From the NCBI RefSeq assembly GCF_003259375.1, contig NZ_QLLN01000002.1, positions 62,001-126,000 of the forward strand: 64,000 nt of DNA. Reading direction: 5' to 3'. Every line of letters starts with the position of its first letter. Positions within the stretch are counted from its first letter, which is position 1. The DNA is from Arenibacter echinorum (lineage in GTDB: Bacteria; Bacteroidota; Bacteroidia; Flavobacteriales; Flavobacteriaceae). Positions 17,141 to 25,473 of the stretch are shown piece by piece. Position numbers and translations under genes: made by a program. The notes below the pieces were generated by a model. It ran no database searches. It worked only from the letters and a program-made list of their open reading frames with translations, and was not told the DNA's origin.

Positions 17141-17447
17141 AAGTGTTTTATATTATTTACGAAAGACAGGGTTAAGAGGTTTGTTTTAATTTAGAAAAGA
17201 TGATATCTTCTTCTAAATCCCTTAACGTTGAAATTAAAAAAGAAATGCTCAATTATAAAAACCCTACCTATTGAGATGATAATTAAAATCCGGTAACTTG
17301 TTGTAGAATTGCTTATTAATTAATTCTTATTTCTTTTAGAATTCCTAAGCAATCTTAAGGAATACGGGATTAGGATAAGCAGTAGGTTAATGATCAATAA
17401 ATAGTAATATCCTTTCATATTGGTCAGTGTTTGTGTTACTTATTGAG
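17141..17447. other. AT-rich intergenic region, no gene seen
   Basis: About 300 bp between two minus-strand genes. It must hold the SGNH promoter and the end of the upstream transcript. An imperfect inverted repeat (ATTCCTAAG and CTTAAGGAAT) lies near 17342-17362. No reading frame or RNA gene is recognisable. Confidence 0.5.
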
Positions 17448-18089
17448 TTATTCCTTTATGATAATAATGGTGGCTTTGGACCCAGTGGATAAATTCCACA
17501 TATTGGAATGTATCATTTTACCTTCATCATCATAAACATTAACTTGGGCCGTATTGGGGCCTGAAGTACCTTGGTTCAAAGCTTCGAAATCAATTCTATT
17601 AAAACCTTTCTGTAAATCCAAGTTAATTCCTTTGAAGGAACCTGTCAAAAATATATTAGGTTCCACTACCTTATCGTTGAGCAATATCCTTACCCTGTCA
17701 CCATCTACATATTCATGGTCGCGGCAAACAATCCCTACGAATTTTCCATTGCTTTTTATATCGCCCAAATACATATTCCCAAAAAACTTAGAAGAGCCCT
17801 CATTTTCCTTTTCACCAATTTTTGGATCTATTTTTAAACCGTAGCCAGCCTGCACCAATTCCCTGTCCGGGAGCATCTTAACATTTCTGGCGGTAAGGGA
17901 ATCCCTGAGGTTAGTTGTAGGCTTTAAGGTAATAATGGATGGCATTTTCAAAGCAGTACCCTGATTTGGATTTTCCCTAACCCCTCTATCCCCCTCTATT
18001 TTCAGAGGATTCGTGGTAGGGAGGTCTGTTTGGGACATACCCAAATGGGAAAATAGAAATAGAACGCAAAATAAAAATACTATTCTCAT
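17448..18089 (-). CDS. Secreted protein of unknown function
   Basis: A 213-residue protein with a Sec signal peptide (about residues 1-19, ending HLGMSQ). The mature part begins with a disordered Pro/Asn-rich stretch and is otherwise beta-rich: YLGDIKSNGKFVGIVCRDHEYVDGDRVRILLND, then GINLDLQKGFNRIDFEALNQG. The repeated strand pattern suggests an immunoglobulin-like or carbohydrate-binding fold, but I recognise no named family. It is flanked upstream by the terminator of the aldehyde dehydrogenase operon and appears monocistronic. Confidence 0.75.
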   Translation of the reverse strand: MRIVFLFCVLFLFSHLGMSQTDLPTTNPLKIEGDRGVRENPNQGTALKMPSIITLKPTTNLRDSLTARNVKMLPDRELVQAGYGLKIDPKIGEKENEGSSKFFGNMYLGDIKSNGKFVGIVCRDHEYVDGDRVRILLNDKVVEPNIFLTGSFKGINLDLQKGFNRIDFEALNQGTSGPNTAQVNVYDDEGKMIHSNMWNLSTGSKATIIIIKE

Positions 18090-18175
18090 ATAGCCATTTA
18101 AGGTACCTATCAGCTACAAAAATATCAAATACCTTGCCATGTGTCACTAAAATGCTGTTAAATTCACAGAATAAC

Positions 18176-18210
18176 AAAAAAAACCGGTATAAGCATGAGC
18201 TTAAACCGGC
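18176..18210 (-). terminator. Intrinsic terminator of the aldehyde dehydrogenase/DUF779 operon
   Basis: On the minus strand a hairpin with arms CCGGTTTAAGC and GCTTATACCGG is followed directly by a run of seven T residues. It lies 25 bp after the DUF779 stop. Confidence 0.85.
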
Positions 18211-18234
18211 ATTAATAATTCAGGGGAGAATTCC

Positions 18235-18609
18235 TTAATTTTTGACCGTATCCACCGGACCCAATTGGGAAAATTCATCCTCTGTAAATAAACGGGACTT
18301 TATAACAAAGCGCAATCCCAATGGTATTTCCAAGGAAAAACTAGAACCCCGGCCTTTGGTGATATCTATGGTCAATTGGGTATGTTTCCAATATTCAAAT
18401 TGATCCTTCGACATATAGAAAGGACAGTTTGCAATATCTCCTAGATAAACATCGGTTTCATTTAGCATTAATTCCCCTTTTGGAAAACACATGGGCGAAG
18501 ACCCATCACAACAACCTCCAGACTGATGGAACATGAGCTCCCCATGCTGGGACTTTAGTTGCTCCAATACCTGCCTTGCATTTTCTGAAATCAATACCCT
18601 TTTCACCAT
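18235..18609 (-). CDS. DUF779 protein, aldehyde dehydrogenase-associated
   Basis: A 124-residue cytoplasmic protein. The centre is Cys-rich: MFHQSGGCCDGSSPMCFPKGE, the DUF779 signature with three closely spaced cysteines. Next come YLGDI and the CPFYMSKDQFEYWKHTQLTID strand region. The family is regularly found beside acetaldehyde/aldehyde dehydrogenases and is annotated only by that association; the cysteines suggest metal binding or a thiol role (inference). It begins 18 bp after the dehydrogenase, so the two genes form an operon ending in a clear terminator. Confidence 0.88.
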   Translation of the reverse strand: MVKRVLISENARQVLEQLKSQHGELMFHQSGGCCDGSSPMCFPKGELMLNETDVYLGDIANCPFYMSKDQFEYWKHTQLTIDITKGRGSSFSLEIPLGLRFVIKSRLFTEDEFSQLGPVDTVKN

Positions 18610-18627
18610 ATCACATTACTTTAATTC

Positions 18628-20151
18628 TTAAAAGAACCCAAGTGCTTTTTTGTCGTAGGAAATAAGCATATTTTTAGTCTGCCTATAGTGGTTCAACATC
18701 ATTTTATGGGTTTCCCTACCAATACCGGATTTTTTATACCCTCCAAAAGGAGCATGTGCTGGATACGTATGATAGCTATTTACCCATACCCTACCGGCTT
18801 TAATGGCCCTTGCTACCTTATAAGCCTGGTGAGTGTCCCTTGTCCATACTCCGGCTCCCAGTCCATATAAAGTGTCATTGGCAATCTCAATGGCCTCGGC
18901 CTCATCCTTAAAGGTTGTTAGGCATACAACTGGGCCAAAGATCTCTTCCTGAAAGACCCTCATTTTATTGTTTCCTTTTAGAATGGTAGGCTGAATATAG
19001 TAACCTCCTTCCAAACCTTCATTGTAGGCGGCACTACCTCCCGTAAGCACTTCACAGCCCTCCTCTTTTCCTATTTTAATATAGTTCAGTATTTTTTCAT
19101 ATTGATCATTGGAAGCTTGGGCGCCCATCATGGTTTCAGGATCTAACGGATGTCCCAACCTAATTTTGTTGGTACGGGCTACAACCCGCTCAATAAATTT
19201 TTCATAAATACTTTCCTGTACCAAGATACGGGATGGAGAGGTACAAACTTCGCCTTGATTAAAGGCAAACATTGCGGCTCCCTCCAAGCATTTGTCGAAG
19301 AATTCATCATCCGCCTCCATAATACTTTCAAAAAATACGTTGGGCGATTTACCTCCCAATTCCAAGGTAACAGGGATTATGTTTTTGGAGGCATACTGCA
19401 TAATAAGTTGGCCTGTAGTAGTCTCACCTGTAAATGCAATCTTATTGATCCTTGGGTTGGAAGCCAAAGGTTTGCCTGCCTCAATACCAAATCCGTTCAC
19501 CACATTGAGCACACCACCCGGCAATACATTTTCTATAAGTTCCATTAACACAAGAATACCCACTGGGGTTTGTTCTGCTGGTTTTAAAACTACACAGTTT
19601 CCAGCAGCCAGTGCAGGTGCCACCTTCCAAGCGGCCATAAGCAGTGGAAAGTTCCAAGGAATAATTTGCCCAACAACTCCTAAAGGCTCCGGAATGTTTA
19701 ACGAAAGGGTATTGGCATCCAGTTCACTAGCCGTGCCTTCCTCTGCCCGTATGACCCCCGCAAAATAGCGAAAATGATCTATGGCCAAAGGCAAATCGGC
19801 TGCCATGGTTTCCCTAATTGGCTTACCGTTGTCCCAGGTTTCGGCCCGTGCCAAGACTTCTAGGTTTTGTTCCATGATATCCGCAATCTTCAATAACAAA
19901 TTGCTCCTGGACGCCGCTGAGGAATTATTCCATTCCGGGGCTGCAGCCCATGCGGCATCCAACGCCAGTTCAATATCCTCTGCGGTAGATCGTGCTATTT
20001 TCGTAAAACTATTGCCATCCACCGGTGAGATATTATCAAAATACTCCCCTTTGGTGGGCGAAACCCATTTACCCCCAATAAAGTTTTCATACTGACTTTT
20101 AAATACTGGTCTTTCAACCCTGTTCTGTGCTGTGGTCTTTACATCTCCCAT
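18628..20151 (-). CDS. NAD(P)+-dependent aldehyde dehydrogenase
   Basis: A 507-residue ALDH superfamily enzyme with all catalytic parts: [10 protein letters not shown] (cofactor loop), the [10 protein letters not shown] turn, general base Glu264 in [11 protein letters not shown], and the nucleophile Cys303 in [11 protein letters not shown]. The C-terminal EEIFGPVV and [13 protein letters not shown] are also present. It is closest in pattern to acetaldehyde/short-chain aldehyde dehydrogenases paired with DUF779. It oxidises aldehydes to acids in the cytosol. Divergent from an AraC regulator; the shared intergenic region carries repeated half-sites, so induction by that regulator is likely. Confidence 0.93.
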   Translation of the reverse strand: MGDVKTTAQNRVERPVFKSQYENFIGGKWVSPTKGEYFDNISPVDGNSFTKIARSTAEDIELALDAAWAAAPEWNNSSAASRSNLLLKIADIMEQNLEVLARAETWDNGKPIRETMAADLPLAIDHFRYFAGVIRAEEGTASELDANTLSLNIPEPLGVVGQIIPWNFPLLMAAWKVAPALAAGNCVVLKPAEQTPVGILVLMELIENVLPGGVLNVVNGFGIEAGKPLASNPRINKIAFTGETTTGQLIMQYASKNIIPVTLELGGKSPNVFFESIMEADDEFFDKCLEGAAMFAFNQGEVCTSPSRILVQESIYEKFIERVVARTNKIRLGHPLDPETMMGAQASNDQYEKILNYIKIGKEEGCEVLTGGSAAYNEGLEGGYYIQPTILKGNNKMRVFQEEIFGPVVCLTTFKDEAEAIEIANDTLYGLGAGVWTRDTHQAYKVARAIKAGRVWVNSYHTYPAHAPFGGYKKSGIGRETHKMMLNHYRQTKNMLISYDKKALGFF

Positions 20152-20187
20152 GATCGTATATTTTTAATTAATATTAAATTTCATTTT

Positions 20188-20203
20188 GCCAATCGCCATT
20201 GGC
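20188..20203. promoter_or_regulatory. Inverted repeat GCCAAT-CGCC-ATTGGC in the aldehyde dehydrogenase leader
   Basis: A perfect six-base inverted repeat around a 4-nt centre, 37 bp before the dehydrogenase start. It could be an operator or a small RNA hairpin; no function is shown. Confidence 0.5.
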
Positions 20204-20236
20204 CGAGCCATATCGTAAGTGTAAGTGGCTTGTTTT

Positions 20237-20244
20237 CAAATGTA
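20237..20244 (-). promoter_or_regulatory. Candidate -7 element (TACATTTG) for the aldehyde dehydrogenase operon
   Basis: Read on the minus strand the sequence is TACATTTG, matching TAnnTTTG. There is no good -33 box upstream of it; instead the nearest AraC-type half-site begins about 29 bp further upstream, the layout of an activator-dependent promoter. Confidence 0.45.
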
Positions 20245-20272
20245 TGAAGCGTTTTTGTTAAAATTCTGACCC

Positions 20273-20327
20273 ATCCTATCAATAACATGAACTATCCTAT
20301 CAATAATTGCCTATATCCTAATTTGAC
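20273..20327. promoter_or_regulatory. Three direct-repeat half-sites with 21 bp period, likely AraC operator
   Basis: ATCCTATCAATAA occurs exactly at 20273 and 20294, and a partial copy (ATCCTAATTTGAC) starts at 20315. The start-to-start distance is 21 bp both times, two helical turns, the spacing used by AraC-family activators at tandem half-sites. The array sits between the divergent regulator and aldehyde dehydrogenase genes. Confidence 0.65.
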
Positions 20328-20399
20328 GGCATTAATTTTGTATTTTTATTAAAATAAGCTCGTAGAATTATAATTAATGACAATTAAAACAAGTCCGTG

Positions 20400-21317
20400 A
20401 TGCAGCTGTCCAACGCTTACTTTAATAATAGGAAATTGGAAACTTTGGTCGAGAATCAAACGACCTATACGTTGAACAATGCTGCCATGCACGTTTTTGA
20501 AACCCATCAGCAGGCGGAACAAATATTGCTCCAATTTGACCAGCCCGTACTGGCAAGTATGCTAAGTGGCAAGAAAATTATGCATCTCAGGGACCATGAG
20601 TCCTTTAACTTCTTACCCGGTGAGTCGCTAATACTGCCATCCAAAGAAGTAATGTGTATTGATTTTCCCGAAGCAAAGGCCAGCAACCCTACCCGTTGCC
20701 TGGCCATGGCCATTTCTGAAGATAAAATAAAGCAGATGTTAAGGGTAATGAATGAAACCATGCCCAAATTGGATGGCAAGGAATGGGCTTTGATGGATTA
20801 TAATTTTCATTTCACCAATGATATTGGTCTCTATCAGATTTTACAGCGATTGCTTTTTCTATTCACAGAGAATCATCCCTCCAAAGACCTTTTTGTAGAC
20901 AATATGCTAAGCGAATTGATAGTGCGGATACTACAGAGCAATGAGCGCAAAATTTACACGGAACAAACACTGGAAATCAGCAACACCAGCAGGCTAGGGT
21001 ATATAGTCTCCTTTATTAGGGAAAACATTTACCAGCCTCTAAGTATTGAAACATTGAGCAAAAAGGCCCATATGAGCGAGTCCCATTTTTACAGGGTCTT
21101 TAAAAATGAACTTGGCATTTCTCCTGTGGAATTCATTAATAATGAACGAATTAAACTGGCCGTTAGCCTTTTGCAGGACCCAAAACGCACCATAAAAGAA
21201 GTTTTTATGGAATGCGGGTTTGAAAGTAGATCTTATTTTAACCGTGTATTCAAGAGAAAGAAAAATGTTTCCCCAGGTGAATATCAAGCCAATGTTGTTC
21301 GGGAAAAGAGATATTAA
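20400..21317 (+). CDS. AraC-family transcriptional regulator
   Basis: A 305-residue regulator starting at the ATG at 20400 (a GTG directly before it is also in frame). The N-terminal two thirds is a sensor domain (cupin-like strands such as FLPGESLILPSKEV). The C-terminal 100 residues hold two helix-turn-helix motifs: LSIETLSKKAHMSESHFYRVFKNELG and TIKEVFMECGFESRSYFNRVFKRK. It sits divergent from the aldehyde dehydrogenase/DUF779 operon, with three 21-bp-phased direct repeats between, so it probably controls that operon in response to an aldehyde or its alcohol (inference). Confidence 0.9.
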   Translation: MQLSNAYFNNRKLETLVENQTTYTLNNAAMHVFETHQQAEQILLQFDQPVLASMLSGKKIMHLRDHESFNFLPGESLILPSKEVMCIDFPEAKASNPTRCLAMAISEDKIKQMLRVMNETMPKLDGKEWALMDYNFHFTNDIGLYQILQRLLFLFTENHPSKDLFVDNMLSELIVRILQSNERKIYTEQTLEISNTSRLGYIVSFIRENIYQPLSIETLSKKAHMSESHFYRVFKNELGISPVEFINNERIKLAVSLLQDPKRTIKEVFMECGFESRSYFNRVFKRKKNVSPGEYQANVVREKRY

Positions 21318-21335
21318 ATTTGGCAAACAAACCAA

Positions 21336-22403
21336 TCAATTACCCCAAACCTTTCTTAGAAACCGAATAAAATTATTGCTCATTATATTTTCAATATCAA
21401 CTTCCGAATAGCCTCTTTCTGAAAGCAGCTTAGGAACCTTTTGAAGGTCTGTGATTGTATCCAGGTCGGTTGGACATTGCTCTTTCCCAAAGCCTCCATC
21501 CAGATCGGTCCCTATCCCAACATGCAGGGAATTTCCAGCTAACTGGCAGATATGGTCTATGTTGTTTATCATTTGTGTAAGGGTAACATCCATTCTCTCA
21601 GGTGTTGAAACCCCTCGAACCCAATCAGGGACCATCATCCAAGCATCCAGGGCTATTCCAATTACTGCATTCCTACCTATAAGTTCCCTTATTTGTTCAT
21701 CAGAAAATTGTCTGTTATGCTCCACAAATTTTCGGCAGTTATTGTGGCTTGCCCAGACCGGACCATTGTAAACCTTCATGGTTTCCCAAAAACTTACATC
21801 GCATAAATGTGTAGCATCCAGTATTAGGTTTAATCGTTCTATCTCCTTTAGAAGCTCCTTCCCTTTATGTCCAATCCCTCCAACCGAATCCGTACCATGC
21901 GCATAGGTGCCGGGGCCATAGTGCGCCGGTCCAATGGCCCTTAAACCCTGTTCATAAGATCTTTCCAAATGATCTAGGGTAATTATGGAATCTGCCCCTT
22001 CCAAACTAAGTATATAGCCGATCGGCTTTTTGTCCATCCCATTTTCCCATAGCTCCAAATGCGCATTCAATTGTTCTGTATTCCTAATTTGGACCATTTC
22101 CCCAATTTCTTCCATGGCCTTGTACCAAGCCAATTGTCCCTGGGTCTGGGCCCAGGCCTGATGAGGAGAGTTCCATCCGGGCAAGGGGTTTTCCTTTTTT
22201 ACATATCTAGCTATTTGGGTAGCCATACATAGACCAATATTTCCCTTGCGCATTGCATCAAAAGACACCGTATTATTGGTCCTATCCGGTTTATCGGTCA
22301 TGCCCAATTCACTTTCCCTAATATCGGCCACGGTCCATGTTAAATCCCTATTCCATTCCATGGCATTCATAGCCAGATCCAAATGGGCATCAAATACGAA
22401 CAT
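21336..22403 (-). CDS. Membrane dipeptidase (renal dipeptidase family, M19)
   Basis: A 355-residue zinc peptidase. It has the N-terminal metal motif FDAHLDLAMNA (H-x-D), SLEGADSI (bridging Glu region), LILDATHLCDVSFWE (metal His), WASHNNCRKF and GIGTDLDGGFG, all in family order. No signal peptide is visible, so it is probably cytoplasmic. M19 enzymes hydrolyse dipeptides, including those with a C-terminal D-residue. It is the last gene of a four-gene minus-strand operon with a fold-type III PLP enzyme, RidA and a GntP permease, where releasing a D-amino acid would make sense. Confidence 0.88.
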   Translation of the reverse strand: MFVFDAHLDLAMNAMEWNRDLTWTVADIRESELGMTDKPDRTNNTVSFDAMRKGNIGLCMATQIARYVKKENPLPGWNSPHQAWAQTQGQLAWYKAMEEIGEMVQIRNTEQLNAHLELWENGMDKKPIGYILSLEGADSIITLDHLERSYEQGLRAIGPAHYGPGTYAHGTDSVGGIGHKGKELLKEIERLNLILDATHLCDVSFWETMKVYNGPVWASHNNCRKFVEHNRQFSDEQIRELIGRNAVIGIALDAWMMVPDWVRGVSTPERMDVTLTQMINNIDHICQLAGNSLHVGIGTDLDGGFGKEQCPTDLDTITDLQKVPKLLSERGYSEVDIENIMSNNFIRFLRKVWGN

Positions 22404-22466
22404 AATTTTAAATTTATCCCAACTGTAGGCCCAACCAATAATTATTGGTCCTTATAAAGGAGAGGT

Positions 22467-23576
22467 TTATATATTTATTTTAAGGTTTCTTGCGGCTACC
22501 TGCCAGGCACCGGTTAAGCTCCCATCAACTACCGTTAGGACTTCCTTATACTTGGCAACAGTTGGGCAAATATGTACCGGAATGGCATAGGCGGTGTCTC
22601 CTACTGCAAACATTTCATCATTGGGGCATTGCACAATCAAATGCTCTTCGCTTTGCCCTACTTGGGTGCAACCTTCCCCTTCCAACAAAAGTACCCTTGG
22701 AAAATTCATCTCTGAAGCCAGGTGTTTATGTCCCAAATCGAAACATACCAAATTGGAGCTTGGCTTACTGATCACCCTGGTCAATAAAACAGCTGCCGGT
22801 AGGAAATCCATGTCCTTATAGGAGGCAGCATAACCAGCATCCCATAAAAGCGTAGTTCCTGGGCTAGTTTCCACCCCTTCGCGCTTTAAATGAATGGGAA
22901 AGGTTGGGGAACCCCCGGCCACAATGGTGGGAATAGGGAAACCCTGTTTTTCCAAGGAATTTTTCAAATCCAAAACCGCTTCAAAATCTTCATTACATTT
23001 TTGCTCTCTTTCAAACAGGTCTTTGTTGTGGATATGGCCGTCGTACACGTGTAAGCCTGCGGCCTCTAAGTTGGGGTCCTTGAATATTTTTTTATACAAT
23101 TCCATAGCCTCGGCATTGGGCAGAATACCAGATCTATTCATCCCACTATTTATATCCAACCAAAGTGAGACACAAATGCCTTCGTCCCTAGCAATTTTAG
23201 TGATTTTTTCAACAATCTGGGCGCTATCAACAATTGCAGAAAATATACAATTGGGGAATTCCGAAATCAGTCTAAAAAATCGGTCTATATTGGGACCTAC
23301 CGGTTGTAATGCAAGCAATATGTCCTTTGCACCGCAATTTCCCAGAAGTTCGGCCTCGGCAATGGTAGCACACTTAAATTTTTGAATGCCATGCTTTAAC
23401 TGTAGCTGAACAATCTCTGCGGTTTTATGTGTTTTTATATGTGGCCTAAGGTTGTGGATACCACCGGCCATGGCTATCATGGTCCTTATATTTTTTTCTA
23501 TAAGCTCCGGATAAACCAGAAGGGCAGGGGTAATTATATCCTCTGGATCCTTAATTATATACCAATCCTTGTTCAT
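22467..23576 (-). CDS. Fold-type III PLP enzyme, D-serine dehydratase / D-threonine aldolase family
   Basis: A 369-residue enzyme starting at the ATG at 23576; a TTG at 23609 would overlap RidA. The alanine-racemase-like barrel has the PLP lysine in LRPHIKTHKT (Lys48), SLWLDINSGMNRSG and GLHVYDGHIH. The C-terminal metal site is AIPVHICPTV, giving His335-x-Cys337. In this family a His-x-Cys zinc pair is described for eukaryotic-type D-serine dehydratases and His-x-Asp for a D-threonine aldolase, so dehydratase is the better guess. RidA, which hydrolyses the 2-aminoacrylate such dehydratases release, is encoded 19 bp upstream. Confidence 0.85.
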   Translation of the reverse strand: MNKDWYIIKDPEDIITPALLVYPELIEKNIRTMIAMAGGIHNLRPHIKTHKTAEIVQLQLKHGIQKFKCATIAEAELLGNCGAKDILLALQPVGPNIDRFFRLISEFPNCIFSAIVDSAQIVEKITKIARDEGICVSLWLDINSGMNRSGILPNAEAMELYKKIFKDPNLEAAGLHVYDGHIHNKDLFEREQKCNEDFEAVLDLKNSLEKQGFPIPTIVAGGSPTFPIHLKREGVETSPGTTLLWDAGYAASYKDMDFLPAAVLLTRVISKPSSNLVCFDLGHKHLASEMNFPRVLLLEGEGCTQVGQSEEHLIVQCPNDEMFAVGDTAYAIPVHICPTVAKYKEVLTVVDGSLTGAWQVAARNLKINI

Positions 23577-23595
23577 TATTGTATTGGGTTTAACA

Positions 23596-24060
23596 TCAAT
23601 GAAGCTCAAACATGGCCTCTACCTCTACGGGAATATTGTCTGGTAGCATCATCCCGACCGCACTGCGTACGCCAATACCATTTTCTTGTCCAAAAACATC
23701 TGCCATCAATTCACTAAAACCATTTATTACAAAGGGTTGTTTTCCAAAATCTGGAGTGGAATTTACCATCCCCAGAACCTTTACTACCCGTTTTATCTTA
23801 TCCAAGCTCCCAAAATGAGTCATAATTGTGGAAAGCATAGTAAGGCCTACCTGTCTTGCTGCCTGTTTGGCTTCATCGGCATTCATATCAAAACCTGCTA
23901 TCCCGATTATTAAAGATCCGTCATTTTGAATTGGACCCTGGCCCGAAACATATAAAAACTTATCTACTACCAAAATAGGCCTATAAACTCCGGCTGGTTT
24001 TGGGGCCGGGGGAAAAACCAATCCTAATTCCTTAATTTTTTCTGTGGGTGAACTACTCAT
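23596..24060 (-). CDS. RidA-family enamine/imine deaminase
   Basis: A 154-residue protein from the ATG at 24060 (MSSSPTEKIKEL); the frame stays open upstream, but that extension overlaps the permease gene. The family pattern is clear: FLYVSGQGPIQNDGSLI, AARQVGLTMLSTIMTHFGSLDKIKRVVKVLGMVN, and GVRSAVGMMLPDNIPVEVEAMFEL with the substrate-carboxylate Arg. RidA hydrolyses reactive enamines such as 2-aminoacrylate to keto acids and ammonia. Position between a PLP lyase and a permease suggests a dedicated role in this operon. Confidence 0.9.
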   Translation of the reverse strand: MSSSPTEKIKELGLVFPPAPKPAGVYRPILVVDKFLYVSGQGPIQNDGSLIIGIAGFDMNADEAKQAARQVGLTMLSTIMTHFGSLDKIKRVVKVLGMVNSTPDFGKQPFVINGFSELMADVFGQENGIGVRSAVGMMLPDNIPVEVEAMFELH

Positions 24061-24074
24061 AATTGACACTTTAA

Positions 24075-25391
24075 TTAAACAAATAAACTCAAAATCATTA
24101 CTCCTATCAATCCCATTACGCCCACGGTGGTTTCCATAACCGTCCATGTTTTTAAAGTATCCTTAATGGAAAGGTTAAAATATTCCTTGAACAACCAGAA
24201 TCCTCCATCGTTCACATGGGAAAGCATTAAACTCCCAGAACCTATGGCGAGCACCATTAATTCCGGACTCACCCCGGTAGCACCTATAAGGGGCATTACT
24301 ATGCCTGCAGTTGTTAGTCCGGCAACAGTTGCCGAGCCCACACACACCCTAATAACCGTGGCCACAAACCAAGCCAACAATAGCGGCGAAACACTGGAGT
24401 CCTTTAAACTATCGGCGATATACAAACTTACACCACTATCTATTAAAACCTCCTTAAGTGCCCCGGCACCTGCTATAATGAGTAGTACCATGGTAATCCC
24501 TGAGATTGAACTGGCCATAGACGCCATAACCTCTGTCATCCGTTTGCCTCTGGCCAAGCCCAAGGTATAAATGGCTACCAATACTGAAACCAACATGGCG
24601 ATTACAGGATTTCCTATAAAATTGACAACAGGCATAAATCCATAATCCTTAGGGAAAAAAAGATCAGCTACTGTAGAAAACATTATCAAAATAATAGGAA
24701 GGAGGGCGGTAAAAATACTGATGTTTATTCCCGGCATTTCATCTTCCTTTAAAACAGTAGGGTTTACAAAATCCTTCAAGGGAGTGGCCTCAACATTTTT
24801 AATGGTACGCGAAAACCACGGACCGGCAACTGCGATGGCCGGAATGGCAATGATAATGCCATATAGCAGTACCTTTCCCATATCGGCATTAAACATTGCT
24901 GTGATGGCTGTTGGGGCTGGGTGAGGCGGGAGATAGCCATGTGTTACCGATAGAGACGCCAACATTGGAAGACCTACATACAATAACGGCAAGCCTGTTG
25001 AGGCGGTAATAGTAAAAATCAAGGGAACCAAAATCACAAAACCAACCTCATAGAACAAAGGTATGCCCACAATAAATCCGGTCAACACCAAGGCCCATTG
25101 AATATTTTTTACACCAAATTTGGCCACCAACTTAGTCGTTATCTGTTGCGCGGCACCACTATCTGCCACCAGCTTGCCCAACATGGCCCCTAATCCTAAA
25201 ATCATTACCAAGAAACCGAGGGTATTGCCAATTCCGTGTTCAATGGATTTTACCACCTTCTCCAGATCCATGCCTTCCGCTATCCCCACGGCAAGCGAAA
25301 CAATTATGAAAGCAATAAAGGCGTTAAGTTTAAATTTGGCAATGAGTAAAAAGAGGAGAAATAATCCTAAAATAACAATAAGTAAAGGCAT
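24075..25391 (-). CDS. GntP-family permease (gluconate / D-serine type)
   Basis: A 438-residue transporter from the ATG at 25391 (MPLLIVILGL), the family's normal length; upstream in-frame MYTTKYQ is probably untranslated. About 12 hydrophobic segments are visible, with the family stretches VGIPLFYEVGFVILVPLIF, SVTHGYLPPHPAPTA and SHVNDGGFWLFKEYF. GntP proteins import gluconate and related acids; the subgroup DsdX imports D-serine. Here it heads an operon with RidA, a D-amino acid PLP enzyme and a dipeptidase, which favours a D-hydroxy amino acid as substrate (inference). Confidence 0.88.
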   Translation of the reverse strand: MPLLIVILGLFLLFLLIAKFKLNAFIAFIIVSLAVGIAEGMDLEKVVKSIEHGIGNTLGFLVMILGLGAMLGKLVADSGAAQQITTKLVAKFGVKNIQWALVLTGFIVGIPLFYEVGFVILVPLIFTITASTGLPLLYVGLPMLASLSVTHGYLPPHPAPTAITAMFNADMGKVLLYGIIIAIPAIAVAGPWFSRTIKNVEATPLKDFVNPTVLKEDEMPGINISIFTALLPIILIMFSTVADLFFPKDYGFMPVVNFIGNPVIAMLVSVLVAIYTLGLARGKRMTEVMASMASSISGITMVLLIIAGAGALKEVLIDSGVSLYIADSLKDSSVSPLLLAWFVATVIRVCVGSATVAGLTTAGIVMPLIGATGVSPELMVLAIGSGSLMLSHVNDGGFWLFKEYFNLSIKDTLKTWTVMETTVGVMGLIGVMILSLFV

Positions 25392-25473
25392 AGTATTGGT
25401 TTGGTATTTAGTTGTATACAATTCTTAAATATACTATATCAACCAAAAAATTAATATCCTTTTTAATAATAAT

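Noticed and set aside
23577-23609. TTG at 23609 as start of the fold-type III PLP enzyme gene
   Set aside because: It would overlap RidA by 14 bp and adds a stretch without family similarity; the ATG at 23576 gives the expected N-terminus.
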